NCBI GenBank assembly: GCA_937873715.1
Contig: CALMYJ010000034.1
Coordinates: forward strand, 1 to 55,744
DNA: 55,744 nt
DNA from: an uncultured Chitinophagaceae bacterium
GTDB lineage: Bacteria > Bacteroidota > Bacteroidia > Chitinophagales > Chitinophagaceae
Direction of reading: 5' to 3'
The notes under the pieces are model-generated. The model was not told where the DNA came from. It saw only the letters and a program-made list of their open reading frames with translations, and did no database searches. The translations under genes were made by a program, and so were the position numbers. Shown one piece after another: positions 44,201 through 52,956 of this stretch (its first letter is position 1; each line of letters begins with the position of its first letter).

Positions 44201-45774
44201 GGTTTATCATCCGGTGCAGCCACATATAAAGAAAGGTTGGCTTCTTCACCATCTTTCCTCGCCATCTGGGCATGGTAAGCATTACCGAGCCAGAAATCGT
44301 TACCCATATTAGAAGTTACATCGGGTATAGGTAAACGGCCGTTGCCGGTAAGCAAAGGAGATACATTGTATAAGCCTACAGCGCCGCCACCAGATTGTGT
44401 AACCTGTCCGCTATAAGCGCTGAATTCAGTTGGCCTGAAGGTAACAGTAACAGTTTGTACAAAACCAGTACCGGTATAAGTTATAGAAGCCGGCGATACG
44501 GTAAAGCCTGCAGGTACAGTAATGGTTACAGTGCCATCGGCAGTGAGGTTTTCGCCGGTAAGGGTATACGTAAGGCTGCTGGAACTGCCTATAGCAGTAG
44601 CAGGGAAGTTCAATGCAGTTGGATTAGCAAATAATGAAGGCTGCGGTTCGGCAGTAGTGAATGTTACTTCGTTGCCATAAGCCGTGCCGCTGCTATTGGT
44701 AGCATAAGCCCTTACATAATAAACAGTAGAAGCCGCAAGCCCTACAATCTGGCTGCCAAAGGAGCCTGTTCCGGAGCCATTGGTGGTTGTGTTGGCCGAG
44801 GGCAGTTCAGGATTAGGCGAAGTGCTCCATACCACCCCACGTACGGTTACATCAGTACAACCATCGGCAGTAACATCACCGCCTGTTTGTCCGCCAAAAG
44901 AAGTGATATTGGTTACCGCAGTAGTGCTCACTACCGGGGTAGATGGTGTGGCAGTGGTTACCGTTTGTACGGCACCATAGCCTGTACCCATACTGGTAGT
45001 ACCATAGGCCCTCACATAATAGGTAGTACCCTGTGGTAAATCGGTAAGCGTTGCAGAAAATGCACCAGTGGAATTACCGGCATCAGTAATCACATCATCG
45101 GCCAGGGTTGGTGTGGTATTGGTAGTGCTGTATACAAAGCCACGGGTTACCTGGGCAAAACCACCGTCATCATCCACACTGCCATTAAACGTAAGCGTGG
45201 TACAGCTAACGCCTGTGGCAGCCGCCGTACTCACAACAGGTTCTGTGGCATTATTCAAAAAATCAATAGAGGTTACGTTGAGGTTGCCCGAAAATTGCAA
45301 CCTGATATATACGCCACTGCTTAATAAAGTAGAGGGCACAATTTCAATACTGTTACAAGTGGTGCCGCTAATGGTGCCTGTTGCTGTAGATTGAATAGTG
45401 GTGTAAGTGCCATTTTGTGTAGCAGAAACAGAAAGACTTGAAAACACCCTGTTACTGCCCGTACCGGTACCCCTTACCGTTATTTTGGAAATATTTCCAA
45501 ACACAGGTAAAAAATAAAACTGGTTGCTGCTGGTTGGCGCTCCTGGCGTATAACCGAAACAGTTAGCACTGTTATTAAAACTGATATTACCGGAGCTGCT
45601 GCCATTATCCCTGAAATAAGTACCCACCCCGGGCATTTCGTAACCACGGGTGGTAGCATTAAAGGGAGCAGCGCTAAAATGAAAAGTAACCTGGGCTTTT
45701 ACGGCTACCGTAAAACAGGCTAAAAGCACGGGCAGCAGGCGCCAGCGCAGGAAAAACATTTTTTTACTAAACAT
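41203..45774 (-). CDS. Large surface protein with IgGFc-binding-like domain and T9SS type-B sorting domain
   Basis: About 1523 residues from ATG at 45774 (MFSKKMFFLRWRLLPVLLACF, signal peptide); the frame continues upstream to 45840. Architecture parallels the giant protein at 30241: beta-sandwich, two Fn3-like repeats (TYYVRAYGT, VYYVRAYATNSSG), ASH-like segment (PQPSLFANPTALNFP), and an IgGFc-binding-like domain with GNDFWLGNAYHAQM, KKIAVFGGNGRSYL and NGRGDPEMIILSPSAQ. Then come one PKD-like unit, two similar repeats with GGxFSGPGVTGxQFNP, and a type-B domain (SAFTPNNDGFNDRW, VYNRWGGLVFQSENY, GKPLPDGTYYYVIE). No enzyme domain is visible. It is probably a cell-surface binding protein exported with PorP/SprF module 2. 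An operator-like site lies about 280 bp upstream. Confidence 0.87.
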   Translation of the reverse strand: MFSKKMFFLRWRLLPVLLACFTVAVKAQVTFHFSAAPFNATTRGYEMPGVGTYFRDNGSSSGNISFNNSANCFGYTPGAPTSSNQFYFLPVFGNISKITVRGTGTGSNRVFSSLSVSATQNGTYTTIQSTATGTISGTTCNSIEIVPSTLLSSGVYIRLQFSGNLNVTSIDFLNNATEPVVSTAAATGVSCTTLTFNGSVDDDGGFAQVTRGFVYSTTNTTPTLADDVITDAGNSTGAFSATLTDLPQGTTYYVRAYGTTSMGTGYGAVQTVTTATPSTPVVSTTAVTNITSFGGQTGGDVTADGCTDVTVRGVVWSTSPNPELPSANTTTNGSGTGSFGSQIVGLAASTVYYVRAYATNSSGTAYGNEVTFTTAEPQPSLFANPTALNFPATAIGSSSSLTYTLTGENLTADGTVTITVPAGFTVSPASITYTGTGFVQTVTVTFRPTEFSAYSGQVTQSGGGAVGLYNVSPLLTGNGRLPIPDVTSNMGNDFWLGNAYHAQMARKDGEEANLSLYVAAPDDKPVTVVVEMPGLGGGFATQEIPLIAGEVREISGFPRGDNVNRNPSGAPDSRLFYTGISNRGIHVYTKDGTPVSLWMYSYSAQDAAAGSLIFPTNTWNTSYSVQAYGSNSNSAGNPNSFFFVIAEEDGTEIEFTPTVDILDSFWAANNNTTLFTRTPAQQIKYFAGQTYNITLNKGQVFNALSNIIGNFGQDLSGTTVRSTNCKKIAVFGGNGRSYLTTDLCPNPGSGSDNLVQQMFPKVAWGTKYYTVPTKHMEYNTIRIYVDDPATTVWVNNPAKDAPLTNIINNTYYEIYTNQPSVIEASRPISVTQFIASESCGSQPDYGMNGRGDPEMIILSPSAQAINKVTVYTPSFKNGNNGGAYINVVIPKDGINSFKLDPVTNLDQMVDTGSSSFIAGVAFQPADALIPIKDAFIPFDADGEYYWARFKVNFPEAHTLVSDIPFNAIAYGTAQGESYGFNAGTRLNDLSVPLIIENPYGGPSQRLNTCRGTAFKVSVVLPYETNKITVSFADNTPVTPATDTTLQAASGYLAADSTFEANGQTFYVYRIDRSYSFTQAGAFRVNVTAYDDRTTDPCAQGTDQTIGYNIDVIAGLNAAFDITYDKCINDSVLLEDKSDGLGYDIISWKWTYDNDSKAVAEPEGILQNAKIENPADNAAANYTLLAVNEIGCFNTVTKSLPASPLPDLVFTAPTPNPICSNVQPINLVATPAGGVFSGPGVTGSQFNPTTAGAGTHTLRYTFTVGEACSTFVEQTIVVNAAGTLTITPVNALCITDNAITLQGSPAGGTFSGPGVTGAQFNPATAGAGSHIITYTNGPCAQPVSTTIVVNNLPDAFAGPDIEETPVRVAVPFANATGTAGATYSWSPAQWLSDANVLNPVLTPEQLGTYTYTLTVSLGGGCVRTDDITVTVKGDCVTPKSAFTPNNDGFNDRWLVSNGQCAQQLKVSVYNRWGGLVFQSENYSNNWDGTKGGKPLPDGTYYYVIEAKLSAGTIRFYKGNVTIMR

Positions 45775-46050
45775 GTTTGTGTAAAAATTATTTGTCATTG
45801 GATAAATAAATGCAGGTAAAACAGGCAGCTTTTCTTTCATACAGCGTATGCATTATGTAAGGTTATAAAAGAAGTTAGAATATCGTTTTGGCAAAAATTG
45901 AACCGGGAAAGGATTTCATATACTGGCAATCATCGTACCGAAATTTTTCAAGCAGGTTCATTTAAGCGGTTTGCAAGCGATGCGTTAAGCTAAATTCAGG
46001 TTGAAAATTAGTAATTATATCAGTAGCAGTGAGTAATTACTACGGATAAT

Positions 46051-46074
46051 TTTATGCAATCGTTGCCGGTATCT
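46051..46074 (-). promoter_or_regulatory. LacI-type operator candidate upstream of the second type-B protein (site d)
   Basis: TTTATGCAATCGTTGCC is followed by GGTATC. The CC/GG centre and outer bases form a partial inverted repeat. The first 17 bases are identical to the susC site. Confidence 0.65.
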
Positions 46075-46243
46075 TTATACCTTAAATTCGCTGCAAGCCT
46101 TTACAATCGGGCATTACAACAAATTATTGCTTTACACACACCCAGCAATTGCCAGCTTCATAACACCTGTGATAACAACTACTTATTGCAGCATTATCCG
46201 GGTGGCAGTTTTCAGTTACAATGCAGCACAATGCATAGCAACA

Positions 46244-46275
46244 TCAAAACAAAAGAGGCTGCAATTACTGCAGCC
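46244..46275 (-). terminator. Terminator of the beta-helix T9SS gene
   Basis: Minus strand GGCTGCA, loop GTAAT, TGCAGCC, then TCTTTTGTTTT. It lies about 28 bp after the stop at 46304. Confidence 0.8.
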
Positions 46276-46303
46276 CCCTTTTTTGCTCAACAATACAATA
46301 TGT

Positions 46304-48277
46304 TTACTCTACGATAATGCTTTTTACATAACGGGTTAATGTGCTGGTTACATGCACACTGTACACACCGGCTTTAGCAGCTACCGGCAGGTCGGCAACA
46401 ATAGTTGAGTTATTGCCATCATGCCTTAACTGGCGGGTAAATACTTTTTGACCCAGGTTATTGAATATATCAATGTTATAAACTGCTTTCTCCAGGTTTT
46501 CTAACTGGATGCTTACGTTATTGCCTTTTACCGGGTTAGGATAGACATTTACGTTAGCACCCGCCCTTGAAGTATTGATGCTTACAACCGGGCTGTATTT
46601 TACAGCGCCATATACTTCTTCTGACCTTACCCTGTAAAAATTATTGCCTTTGTAAGGGTTATTGTCTACAAAGCTGTAGCTGTTCAGCAGGCCATTATTC
46701 GACTTTGGCTGCAATACTACCAGCGTGGTGAAGTTGCGGCCATCATTCGATTTTTCGATGGTATAATGTTTCACTTCAGATTCGATGGCATTGCCAAAAT
46801 CAAGTTGTATACCTGCGGCCACTTTAGTACCCCTTACATTTACAAATGCTACAGGCGTGGTATTGGTATTGGTTAAAATATAGGCGGTAGAAGCAAACGG
46901 TTCTACTACAACCCTTGCCACATAAGGATCGGCCAGTGTACCAGCACCAGTTACCAGTGCAGGTGTGGTAATCCATTGAGAGCCGTTCCATCCGGCAACA
47001 TATACTGTTTGAGAACCGTCACTCACAAAGCCAGAACCACCTACATCAGCCAGGGTCCAGCCAAAACGAAGCGTATCGGCATTACCGCCGGGCGTACCTT
47101 CTGCAATTCCCCATGCACGGGGTAAAGTTTGTGCAGGCGGTGGTACCACCGGTACATTGGTAAGCCCTACTGTATATACTTCAGTTGGGCCGCTTTTGCT
47201 GCTGATAGAAAGTGGATTATAGCTGCCTCCAATACCTAACGGGAAGGTAGTACGGGGATTGCCAGAACCACCGGGCACGCTTCTAATAACAGCTCCTGTA
47301 CCGGTAACCTGGAAGGCATTTTGATTAAAGTTCATTACAGTAGCCAGTGTGGCATCTACCACACCACCATTGGCAATAGTAAGATTGGCTACACCCGGAG
47401 CAACAGGAGAGGAGTTGAAAGCAGCGCCTGTTTTAATAACACCGGTGCTACCCACATTAAGATTTACCTCTCCGCCTTCTAATGAAAATGCTGTAAGGAA
47501 GTTCTCTGTTTGTGTAGAGGCTGATAAATCAAGTGTACCGTTGATATTGTAAGTATATTTTCCAAAACCGCTACCTGAACCCAAACCGTTATTACTAAAG
47601 TATCCGCTGGCATTGTTTAGTGTTACAGTTCTGCCGGCAGCAATGGTAAGGGTAAAATCATTTGTAGGCTGGGGGTTATAAATTAATGACAGCGCATAGT
47701 TATTGGTACGGGTGAAGGTGATATTTTTATCAATGGTGATGTTCAAAACGCCACTGGCACTACCAAGCCCACCGGGCACCCTTAACATACGTACAATAGT
47801 GCTGCCAGATCCGTTAATGGTTACATTCTGGCAGTTGGTACCTGGTTCAAAGTAAATACCATCATTATCCCCGCCTATTTCGCCATTATTGGTAAGCGTG
47901 CCGCTTTGAGGATAGGTAAAGCCGGTACCACCGTTTACCAGTTGTACCCTGCGGTCGGCTGCTTCATTGGCCCAAAGCTTAGCGCCATTTTCTACAAGCA
48001 TGCCAAAGCAGGAACGGTTTGCACCACCCATTGTAATGGTGTGGCCGCTACGGATATATACAAAATGGGTACCACTGGGAGCACCTGCAGCCGGTGTACC
48101 ACTACCCTGTGCGCCGGGTGTATTGTTACCAGAGTTGGTAAAAGTTTCCCAAGTGGCGGCACTTGCCCAGGAGCCTGAAGCTACCGAAGCATAAATAGTT
48201 GGATTTTGTGCCTCGGCATTAGCCAGCAGCAACACAGATAATAGTAAACAGAAAAAACGTGTAAACATCTTTTTCAT
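46304..48277 (-). CDS. Secreted beta-helix-like protein with T9SS type-A sorting domain
   Basis: 657 residues; signal peptide MKKMFTRFFCLLLSVLLLANAEAQ. The N-terminal part (ASVASGSWASAATWETF ... FVYIRSGHTITMGG ... GMLVENGAKLWAN) looks like the G8/right-handed-helix start common in Bacteroidota surface proteins. Asn/Thr/Gly-rich short strands follow to about residue 330. A beta-sandwich comes next (PRAWGIAEGTPGGNADTLRFG), then an Fn3-like segment (IESEVKHYTIEKSNDGRNFT) and a type-A sorting domain (VNVYPNPVKGNNVSIQLENL ... AAKAGVYSVHVTS). No catalytic residues are recognised. It could be a pectin-binding surface protein or a divergent beta-helix lyase. It has its own terminator and an operator-like site about 330 bp upstream. 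Confidence 0.75.
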   Translation of the reverse strand: MKKMFTRFFCLLLSVLLLANAEAQNPTIYASVASGSWASAATWETFTNSGNNTPGAQGSGTPAAGAPSGTHFVYIRSGHTITMGGANRSCFGMLVENGAKLWANEAADRRVQLVNGGTGFTYPQSGTLTNNGEIGGDNDGIYFEPGTNCQNVTINGSGSTIVRMLRVPGGLGSASGVLNITIDKNITFTRTNNYALSLIYNPQPTNDFTLTIAAGRTVTLNNASGYFSNNGLGSGSGFGKYTYNINGTLDLSASTQTENFLTAFSLEGGEVNLNVGSTGVIKTGAAFNSSPVAPGVANLTIANGGVVDATLATVMNFNQNAFQVTGTGAVIRSVPGGSGNPRTTFPLGIGGSYNPLSISSKSGPTEVYTVGLTNVPVVPPPAQTLPRAWGIAEGTPGGNADTLRFGWTLADVGGSGFVSDGSQTVYVAGWNGSQWITTPALVTGAGTLADPYVARVVVEPFASTAYILTNTNTTPVAFVNVRGTKVAAGIQLDFGNAIESEVKHYTIEKSNDGRNFTTLVVLQPKSNNGLLNSYSFVDNNPYKGNNFYRVRSEEVYGAVKYSPVVSINTSRAGANVNVYPNPVKGNNVSIQLENLEKAVYNIDIFNNLGQKVFTRQLRHDGNNSTIVADLPVAAKAGVYSVHVTSTLTRYVKSIIVE

Positions 48278-48684
48278 AAATGCAGTTTTAAATTCCTGAT
48301 GGTGTATGTATGTAAATCGATTTCAAAAATAAATAAATATGGCCTGAAAAGTATAATAAAAAAAGGGTGGGATTATGAGGGCTGCATTACCGGTACTTTT
48401 ACAACAGATACTAAAGTAAATTTTATCTACTACAGTTTCGCTTGTATTATCCATAGCGCAAAGCCGACATATTTAGAAAAATTACCGGCAAGCAGTTGAT
48501 ACAACCAGATGGATTATATCCGGGAATAGCTGGACAAAACTAATTGATTATTACTATGCCCAGCAAAAAAAAAGCCACAATCCCGTTTTTGAGATTCTAT
48601 TTTTTACGCAAACGTTGCCAATTGCCAAAAACAAAAACCCTCGTTAAAGGACTTTTGATTTTTCTATGCACAAAAAATTGAAGT
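48278..48684. other. Intergenic region between the pectinesterase and the beta-helix gene
   Basis: 407 bp, no gene seen. It holds operator-like site e (48603-48626). It also has a weak hairpin (AATCCC 48579-48584, GAGATT 48591-48596) beside an A run at 48565-48573 that could terminate the pectinesterase transcript. The long leader before 48277 shows nothing else recognisable. Confidence 0.55.
48603..48626 (-). promoter_or_regulatory. LacI-type operator candidate (site e)
   Basis: TTTACGCAAACGTTGCC is followed by AATTGCC. It shares 15 bases with site c. It is placed to control the beta-helix gene starting at 48277, although the distance (about 330 bp) is long. Confidence 0.6.
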
Positions 48685-51534
48685 TTACTGTTTTACAAAT
48701 TTCACAAACTCTGTTTTGATGCCATTAATATATACCAGGTTGTAATTGCCTGCGGGCAGCATGGCGGCATTTACCGGAGTTTGCACTGCATCTCGTTGCA
48801 CATTCAGTTTCAACACCTGCCTGCCGTCAAATGCATACACTTCTATCTTGGCGCCTTCTTTGGCCTTTGAATGAAATACATACATATTGCTGCTTACCAT
48901 ATTGGGCAGCACTTTAAGGCTATCGCCCCTGCGGATATTTACCGATGTGGTAAAACTGTAGGCAAAACCACCATCCCTGTCTTTCATCTTAAGCCGGTAA
49001 AATGCAATGCCCGAAAAATCATCATTGTCGGTAAAACTGTAATTATTTTGGCCGGCCGTGTTCCTGGCACTTACATGCCCCATAGTGATAAACCGTACAC
49101 CGTCAAGACTTCTTTCCACATCAAACTCCCTGGTATTTTCTTCATTACTGGTACGCCAGTTCAGCATTACCTTATTGTTGCTATAGGTAGCATTAAATGC
49201 CAACAGCTTAAGTGGTGTGGGTGTGGTAACTACTCCTTTAACAGCCACATTTTTTAATAAGGCAAAACGTGGGGTACCGGTGCTGCCACAAGCCCAGTAT
49301 AAGCGTATAGTGAGTGTTTCGCCTTCATTTAACTGTACGCCTGTATTGCCTTTCAGCGCCAGCGCATAATAATCGGCAGGGCCGCTGTTGTTTTGTGCCA
49401 GGGTAAAGGATTTGGTGAAATTGCCGCTTGCGGCAAATGAAAGAGCACTGCCCGAAGGCCCTACCCCATCTGATATTTCTGCCGAGTCGGCCGGGGAGCC
49501 AAACCCGTTTTTAGAGTATACAACAGCCATTTTTGTATTACTGTTGGTAGCATAAAAATTACTGAACAGGGTAATTGAATCCAGCCGAACCGAATTGCCG
49601 GGAGATGCCGTAACCGTAAACTGCTGGTAATGTGTGCGCCTTAAAGTACCCCCTACCGATTGCCAGTTGTTACCAGCTGCATTGGCACCAAACGCCTGTC
49701 CATACTGCACTGAATAGGCCGGAATAGTACCTGGCGGTGCAGGTAAACTGCCATCGGTGGTAAACAGGTTGTGCAGTGTAGCCGTACTGGCCGTAACCGC
49801 TGCTGAGCGAACTGCTGCATTATCGGCAGCATTGGCTGTGAGCGGCCACTGTTGTAATAAGTCGGAACTGGAGGGTGGTACTGTTTTACCCGATACAGGC
49901 ACATAAATTATGGCTACCCCATTCGTTTCGTTGGCAATACTGCCCGTATAGGTATCCACAGCACCAGCATTGAGCCGTACATAAATAGTAAGGGTACTTT
50001 GTGTGCCCCCCACCGGCGTAAGTACTAATGGCGTGGCGCTATTGTACCAGTCGATATTATTGGCCGATACTTCAAAATCGGTAGAAGGCGTAATGCTGAT
50101 ATTGCCCGTTAAATTGGCGCCGGAGATGGTATAAGTTTGTGATACCGATGGGGTGCCCAGTACCTGGGTAAATCCGCAAAGGGTAAGAGCGGCAGGAGCA
50201 TTTACCTGCAAGCTGGCCTCTGCCGAAACCCTGATGGTATCCGTAATATGACTGGCGTAACCATTTTTAGAAGCCACAACGTAATAATAATATGAAGTGC
50301 CCGGGGCAGGCAGCGAAAAATCGGTGTATTGAAAATTGATGGCTGTATCACTAACAGCAGTTTCAGTATATATTTCTGTAAAATTACTTTTATCTGCCGA
50401 TCGAAAAAGCTGGTATTTAATACCGGGCAGGGGCCAACTGATGTTCCACCGGAATAATGAAGACACGGCACCAGTACTTACCCTGAAATTAGAAACAGCA
50501 ATATCTGCAGGCACATTGCTGCAGTTACCGTCTAGCAGGGCGCATGGATCCCAACTGCCAAACATAGCTGCCGGGGTATATGCTTCGGCTTCCTGCTGGG
50601 TAAGCTGCGATGACCATGCCACTCTTTTACTTACATCTACTGGCGCACCGCTGAAAAATTTACTTTGATATTCGCTGTAACGCAAATTAGCCGTTATGGT
50701 ATTAGCGTTCCATACAGCCCATCCATCCGGGTGAATGTGCTGGCTCATAAGCGTATTAATAAATACGGTATGCTGTGCTGTACCGGCTTCGCTGGGGCTT
50801 GGCCAGGGGCGACTTAAATAATACAGGGTATTGCCGGTATTATAAGGCAGGCGGGCATTGCGAAAAACAAAACCATAGGTTTGGCCAGCCGGGGTATTGG
50901 GTGCTGTAATATATGATACCCCTGCGCTGGTACGTGTTTTGGCATATACCACACAGGAATCGAATAAGGCAATGCTATTGCCAAAAATAAAATCCACGTT
51001 GCCATCAATATAGCAATGGGTAAAATAGGCTTTTGGGGGGCCGCCGCCTTTTAAGTAAAGCGTATCCTGGTTGCCCAGGAAACGGCAGTTTTTAAATGCA
51101 GCCCTGTCATTGTTCACCACGATAGCAACCGCCTGCGATCCATCGCCGTAGCTGTTTTCAAAAGTGATGTTCACTGCGCTAAAGTCGGTGGCATTAATGG
51201 TAACTGTAGCAGAATTTTGGGTGCCCAGTGTAGCGTTGCACGACGTATTTTTGGCCGCATAATCATCATAGGTGATAATCACATTGGCCACGGTTTCGCC
51301 TACAAATTTCAAGAAAGGCTTATTGGAGGGCACTGTAATTTTTTCTTTATAAATACCATTCTTTATAAAAATAGTATACGGTGCTGTAAGCCCGGTGGGT
51401 GCAGCATTTACGGCTTCCTGTATCGTAGTAAAATTACCGGAGCCGTCTTTAGCTACAGTAAGGTCGTAAGCAAAAGTTGCCTGGGCCGCACACAGCGCAA
51501 TAGCCAGGAGTGTTGTACAAATAAGTTTCATCAT
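48685..51534 (-). CDS. Pectinesterase (CE8) with T9SS type-A sorting domain
   Basis: 949 residues; signal peptide MMKLICTTLLAIALCAAQATFA. The CE8 beta-helix (about 24-335) has all classic blocks: VAKDGSGNFTTIQEAVNAAP, ITFENSYGDGSQAVAI, LGNQDTLYLKGG, GNVDFIFGNSIALFDSC with the second catalytic Asp, and YLSRPWPSPSEAGTAQHTVF with the conserved Arg. Next are an Fn3-like domain, an Ig-like segment (SVSQTYTISGANLTGNISI), a jelly-roll region, another Fn3-like segment (NKVMLNWRTSNEENTREFDV) and a type-A sorting tail (IEVYAFDGRQVLKLN ... LPAGNYNLVYING). It removes methyl esters from pectin at the cell surface so the lyases can act. Operator-like site f lies about 140 bp upstream. Confidence 0.93.
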   Translation of the reverse strand: MMKLICTTLLAIALCAAQATFAYDLTVAKDGSGNFTTIQEAVNAAPTGLTAPYTIFIKNGIYKEKITVPSNKPFLKFVGETVANVIITYDDYAAKNTSCNATLGTQNSATVTINATDFSAVNITFENSYGDGSQAVAIVVNNDRAAFKNCRFLGNQDTLYLKGGGPPKAYFTHCYIDGNVDFIFGNSIALFDSCVVYAKTRTSAGVSYITAPNTPAGQTYGFVFRNARLPYNTGNTLYYLSRPWPSPSEAGTAQHTVFINTLMSQHIHPDGWAVWNANTITANLRYSEYQSKFFSGAPVDVSKRVAWSSQLTQQEAEAYTPAAMFGSWDPCALLDGNCSNVPADIAVSNFRVSTGAVSSLFRWNISWPLPGIKYQLFRSADKSNFTEIYTETAVSDTAINFQYTDFSLPAPGTSYYYYVVASKNGYASHITDTIRVSAEASLQVNAPAALTLCGFTQVLGTPSVSQTYTISGANLTGNISITPSTDFEVSANNIDWYNSATPLVLTPVGGTQSTLTIYVRLNAGAVDTYTGSIANETNGVAIIYVPVSGKTVPPSSSDLLQQWPLTANAADNAAVRSAAVTASTATLHNLFTTDGSLPAPPGTIPAYSVQYGQAFGANAAGNNWQSVGGTLRRTHYQQFTVTASPGNSVRLDSITLFSNFYATNSNTKMAVVYSKNGFGSPADSAEISDGVGPSGSALSFAASGNFTKSFTLAQNNSGPADYYALALKGNTGVQLNEGETLTIRLYWACGSTGTPRFALLKNVAVKGVVTTPTPLKLLAFNATYSNNKVMLNWRTSNEENTREFDVERSLDGVRFITMGHVSARNTAGQNNYSFTDNDDFSGIAFYRLKMKDRDGGFAYSFTTSVNIRRGDSLKVLPNMVSSNMYVFHSKAKEGAKIEVYAFDGRQVLKLNVQRDAVQTPVNAAMLPAGNYNLVYINGIKTEFVKFVKQ

Positions 51535-51672
51535 ATCGTTTTAGTAAAGGCACCGGGCTGCAAAACAATCAACCAACCGGAACAAATGCTGAACAGGCAG
51601 GAAATTTCATACGCCAAGTGCACACAAAATACTCTTATTCGTGAAATTATTACAAGCTGCTGCATTGAATTA

Positions 51673-51696
51673 ATTACGCAAACGATATCGAATCTG
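51673..51696 (-). promoter_or_regulatory. LacI-type operator candidate between pectinesterase and lacI (site f)
   Basis: ATTACGCAAACGATATCG contains the palindrome CGATATCG. It lies in the 296-bp gap between the divergent pectinesterase and lacI genes, about 140-150 bp from each start. It could serve both, allowing autoregulation. A possible pectinesterase promoter (TTG-N21-TATTTTG) lies on the gene side of the site. Confidence 0.6.
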
Positions 51697-51830
51697 CAGG
51701 TAAAATGGATACAACCCTTTAAGCTACAATTGCATGTTGTTTAAAAACAATTATCTTTAACCCGTTAAACTTTATAACAGGTTTGCACCTGCTCCTACCG
51801 CTACATAAACTATAAATTGCTGCTACAACA

Positions 51831-52850
51831 ATGTACGAAGCTATTACCATTAAAGATATCAGTAAAGCGCTTGGCCTTTCTACCTCCACTGTATCCAGGG
51901 CACTGAGAGGCAGTTACGAAATTAGTTCCGAAACCAAAAAGCTTGTGCTGGAATATGCCGAAAAAATCAATTACCGCCCCAACCCGGTTGCCTTAAGCCT
52001 TAAAGGGCGGCGCAATTGTTCCATCGGCGTAATTGTTAGCGAAATTGCCAATAACTTTTTTTCGCAGGCTATCAATGGTATAGAATCTATTGCTTACAAC
52101 CGCGGCTACCATATTATTATTTCGCAAAGCCATGAATCGTACGAAAGGGAAGTAGTGAATATTCAGCACCTTGCTTCAAGGTCGGTAGACGGCCTGCTGG
52201 TATCCCTCTCCAGCGAAACCAAAGATCTCTCTTACCTGATGAATATGCATGAAAAAGGAATGCCCATTGTTTTTTTTGATCGCATTTCGGAGGGGCTCAA
52301 CACTTTTAAAGTAATTGCCGATAATGCCAAAGCATCTTACGATGCCACCAACCACCTTATCAAAAAAGGATACAAAAGAATTGCCCATATCACTAATGCT
52401 GTAAACCTCTCTATCACTAAAGAAAGGCTGGACGGCTATAAAAAAGCCTTAGAAGAAAAGGGCTTGCCGTACAACGAAAAATATGTGCAATACTGCAATC
52501 ATGGCGGCATGGTTGCCGAAGAAATTGATGTGGCCATCAAAAACCTGATGAGCCAAAAGCAAAAGCCCGATGCAGTGGTAACGGCCAGCGACCGTATCAC
52601 TACCTGCCTGCTATCTGCTGCCAAAAAGCTAAAACTTAAAATACCTGAAAACCTCGGCGTGGTAGGCTTTACCAACACCAATATTCCCGAATTATTTAAT
52701 CCCCCGCTTACCACTATCCGCCAACCGGCTTTTGAAATGGGGCAGGTAGCCACTGAACTGCTTATAAAAATCATTGAAAGCAAACGGCCTATTACAGAGT
52801 TTGAAACCAAAATACTGGACACCGAACTTACGGTAAGGGAATCTGCCTGA
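51831..52850 (+). CDS. LacI-family transcriptional regulator, probable pectin-locus regulator
   Basis: 339 residues, normal for LacI/PurR. The N-terminal helix-turn-helix ITIKDISKALGLSTSTVSRA (residues ~5-24) and hinge region NYRPNPVALSLKGRR are followed by a periplasmic-binding-like ligand domain: IGVIVSEIANNFFSQAINGI, VDGLLVSLSSE, PIVFFDR, KKGYKRIAHITN, PDAVVTASDRITTCLL, LGVVGFTNTNIPELFNPPLT and the C-terminal TELLIKIIESKRP. Ligand contacts cannot be read, but the pathway suggests an uronate-derived intermediate. It is transcribed divergently from the pectinesterase gene, followed by its own terminator, and is the only regulator in the window. The repeated palindromic motif in seven intergenic regions has the look of a LacI-type operator, so this protein is the natural candidate to bind it. 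Confidence 0.93.
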   Translation: MYEAITIKDISKALGLSTSTVSRALRGSYEISSETKKLVLEYAEKINYRPNPVALSLKGRRNCSIGVIVSEIANNFFSQAINGIESIAYNRGYHIIISQSHESYEREVVNIQHLASRSVDGLLVSLSSETKDLSYLMNMHEKGMPIVFFDRISEGLNTFKVIADNAKASYDATNHLIKKGYKRIAHITNAVNLSITKERLDGYKKALEEKGLPYNEKYVQYCNHGGMVAEEIDVAIKNLMSQKQKPDAVVTASDRITTCLLSAAKKLKLKIPENLGVVGFTNTNIPELFNPPLTTIRQPAFEMGQVATELLIKIIESKRPITEFETKILDTELTVRESA

Positions 52851-52880
52851 TTCGTTTAACCTCTATCCCTTTTTTATAGA

Positions 52881-52912
52881 AAAAAATACCGGTCATTAAC
52901 CGGTTTTTTTAT
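52881..52912 (+). terminator. Terminator of the lacI gene
   Basis: CCGGT, loop CATTA with closing bases, ACCGG, then a T run (TTTTTTTATTT), preceded by an A run that extends the stem. It begins about 30 bp after the stop at 52850. Confidence 0.75.
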
Positions 52913-52956
52913 TTAAATAGTATTTATACCCCTTTTTATCTGCCTTGCTACGGCCT

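Larger units (their letters stand above)
45775..46303. other. Intergenic region between two T9SS cargo genes
   Basis: 529 bp without a credible gene. It contains the terminator of the upstream beta-helix gene (46257-46275), operator-like site d (46051-46074) and a weaker look-alike, GGCAATCATCGTACCGAAA, near 45925-45943. The remaining sequence is A/T-rich leader. Confidence 0.6.

Noticed and set aside
46054..46317. 87-codon plus-strand frame in the gap before the beta-helix gene
   Set aside because: It overlaps operator site d and the terminator hairpin, and no ribosome-binding site or family is seen.
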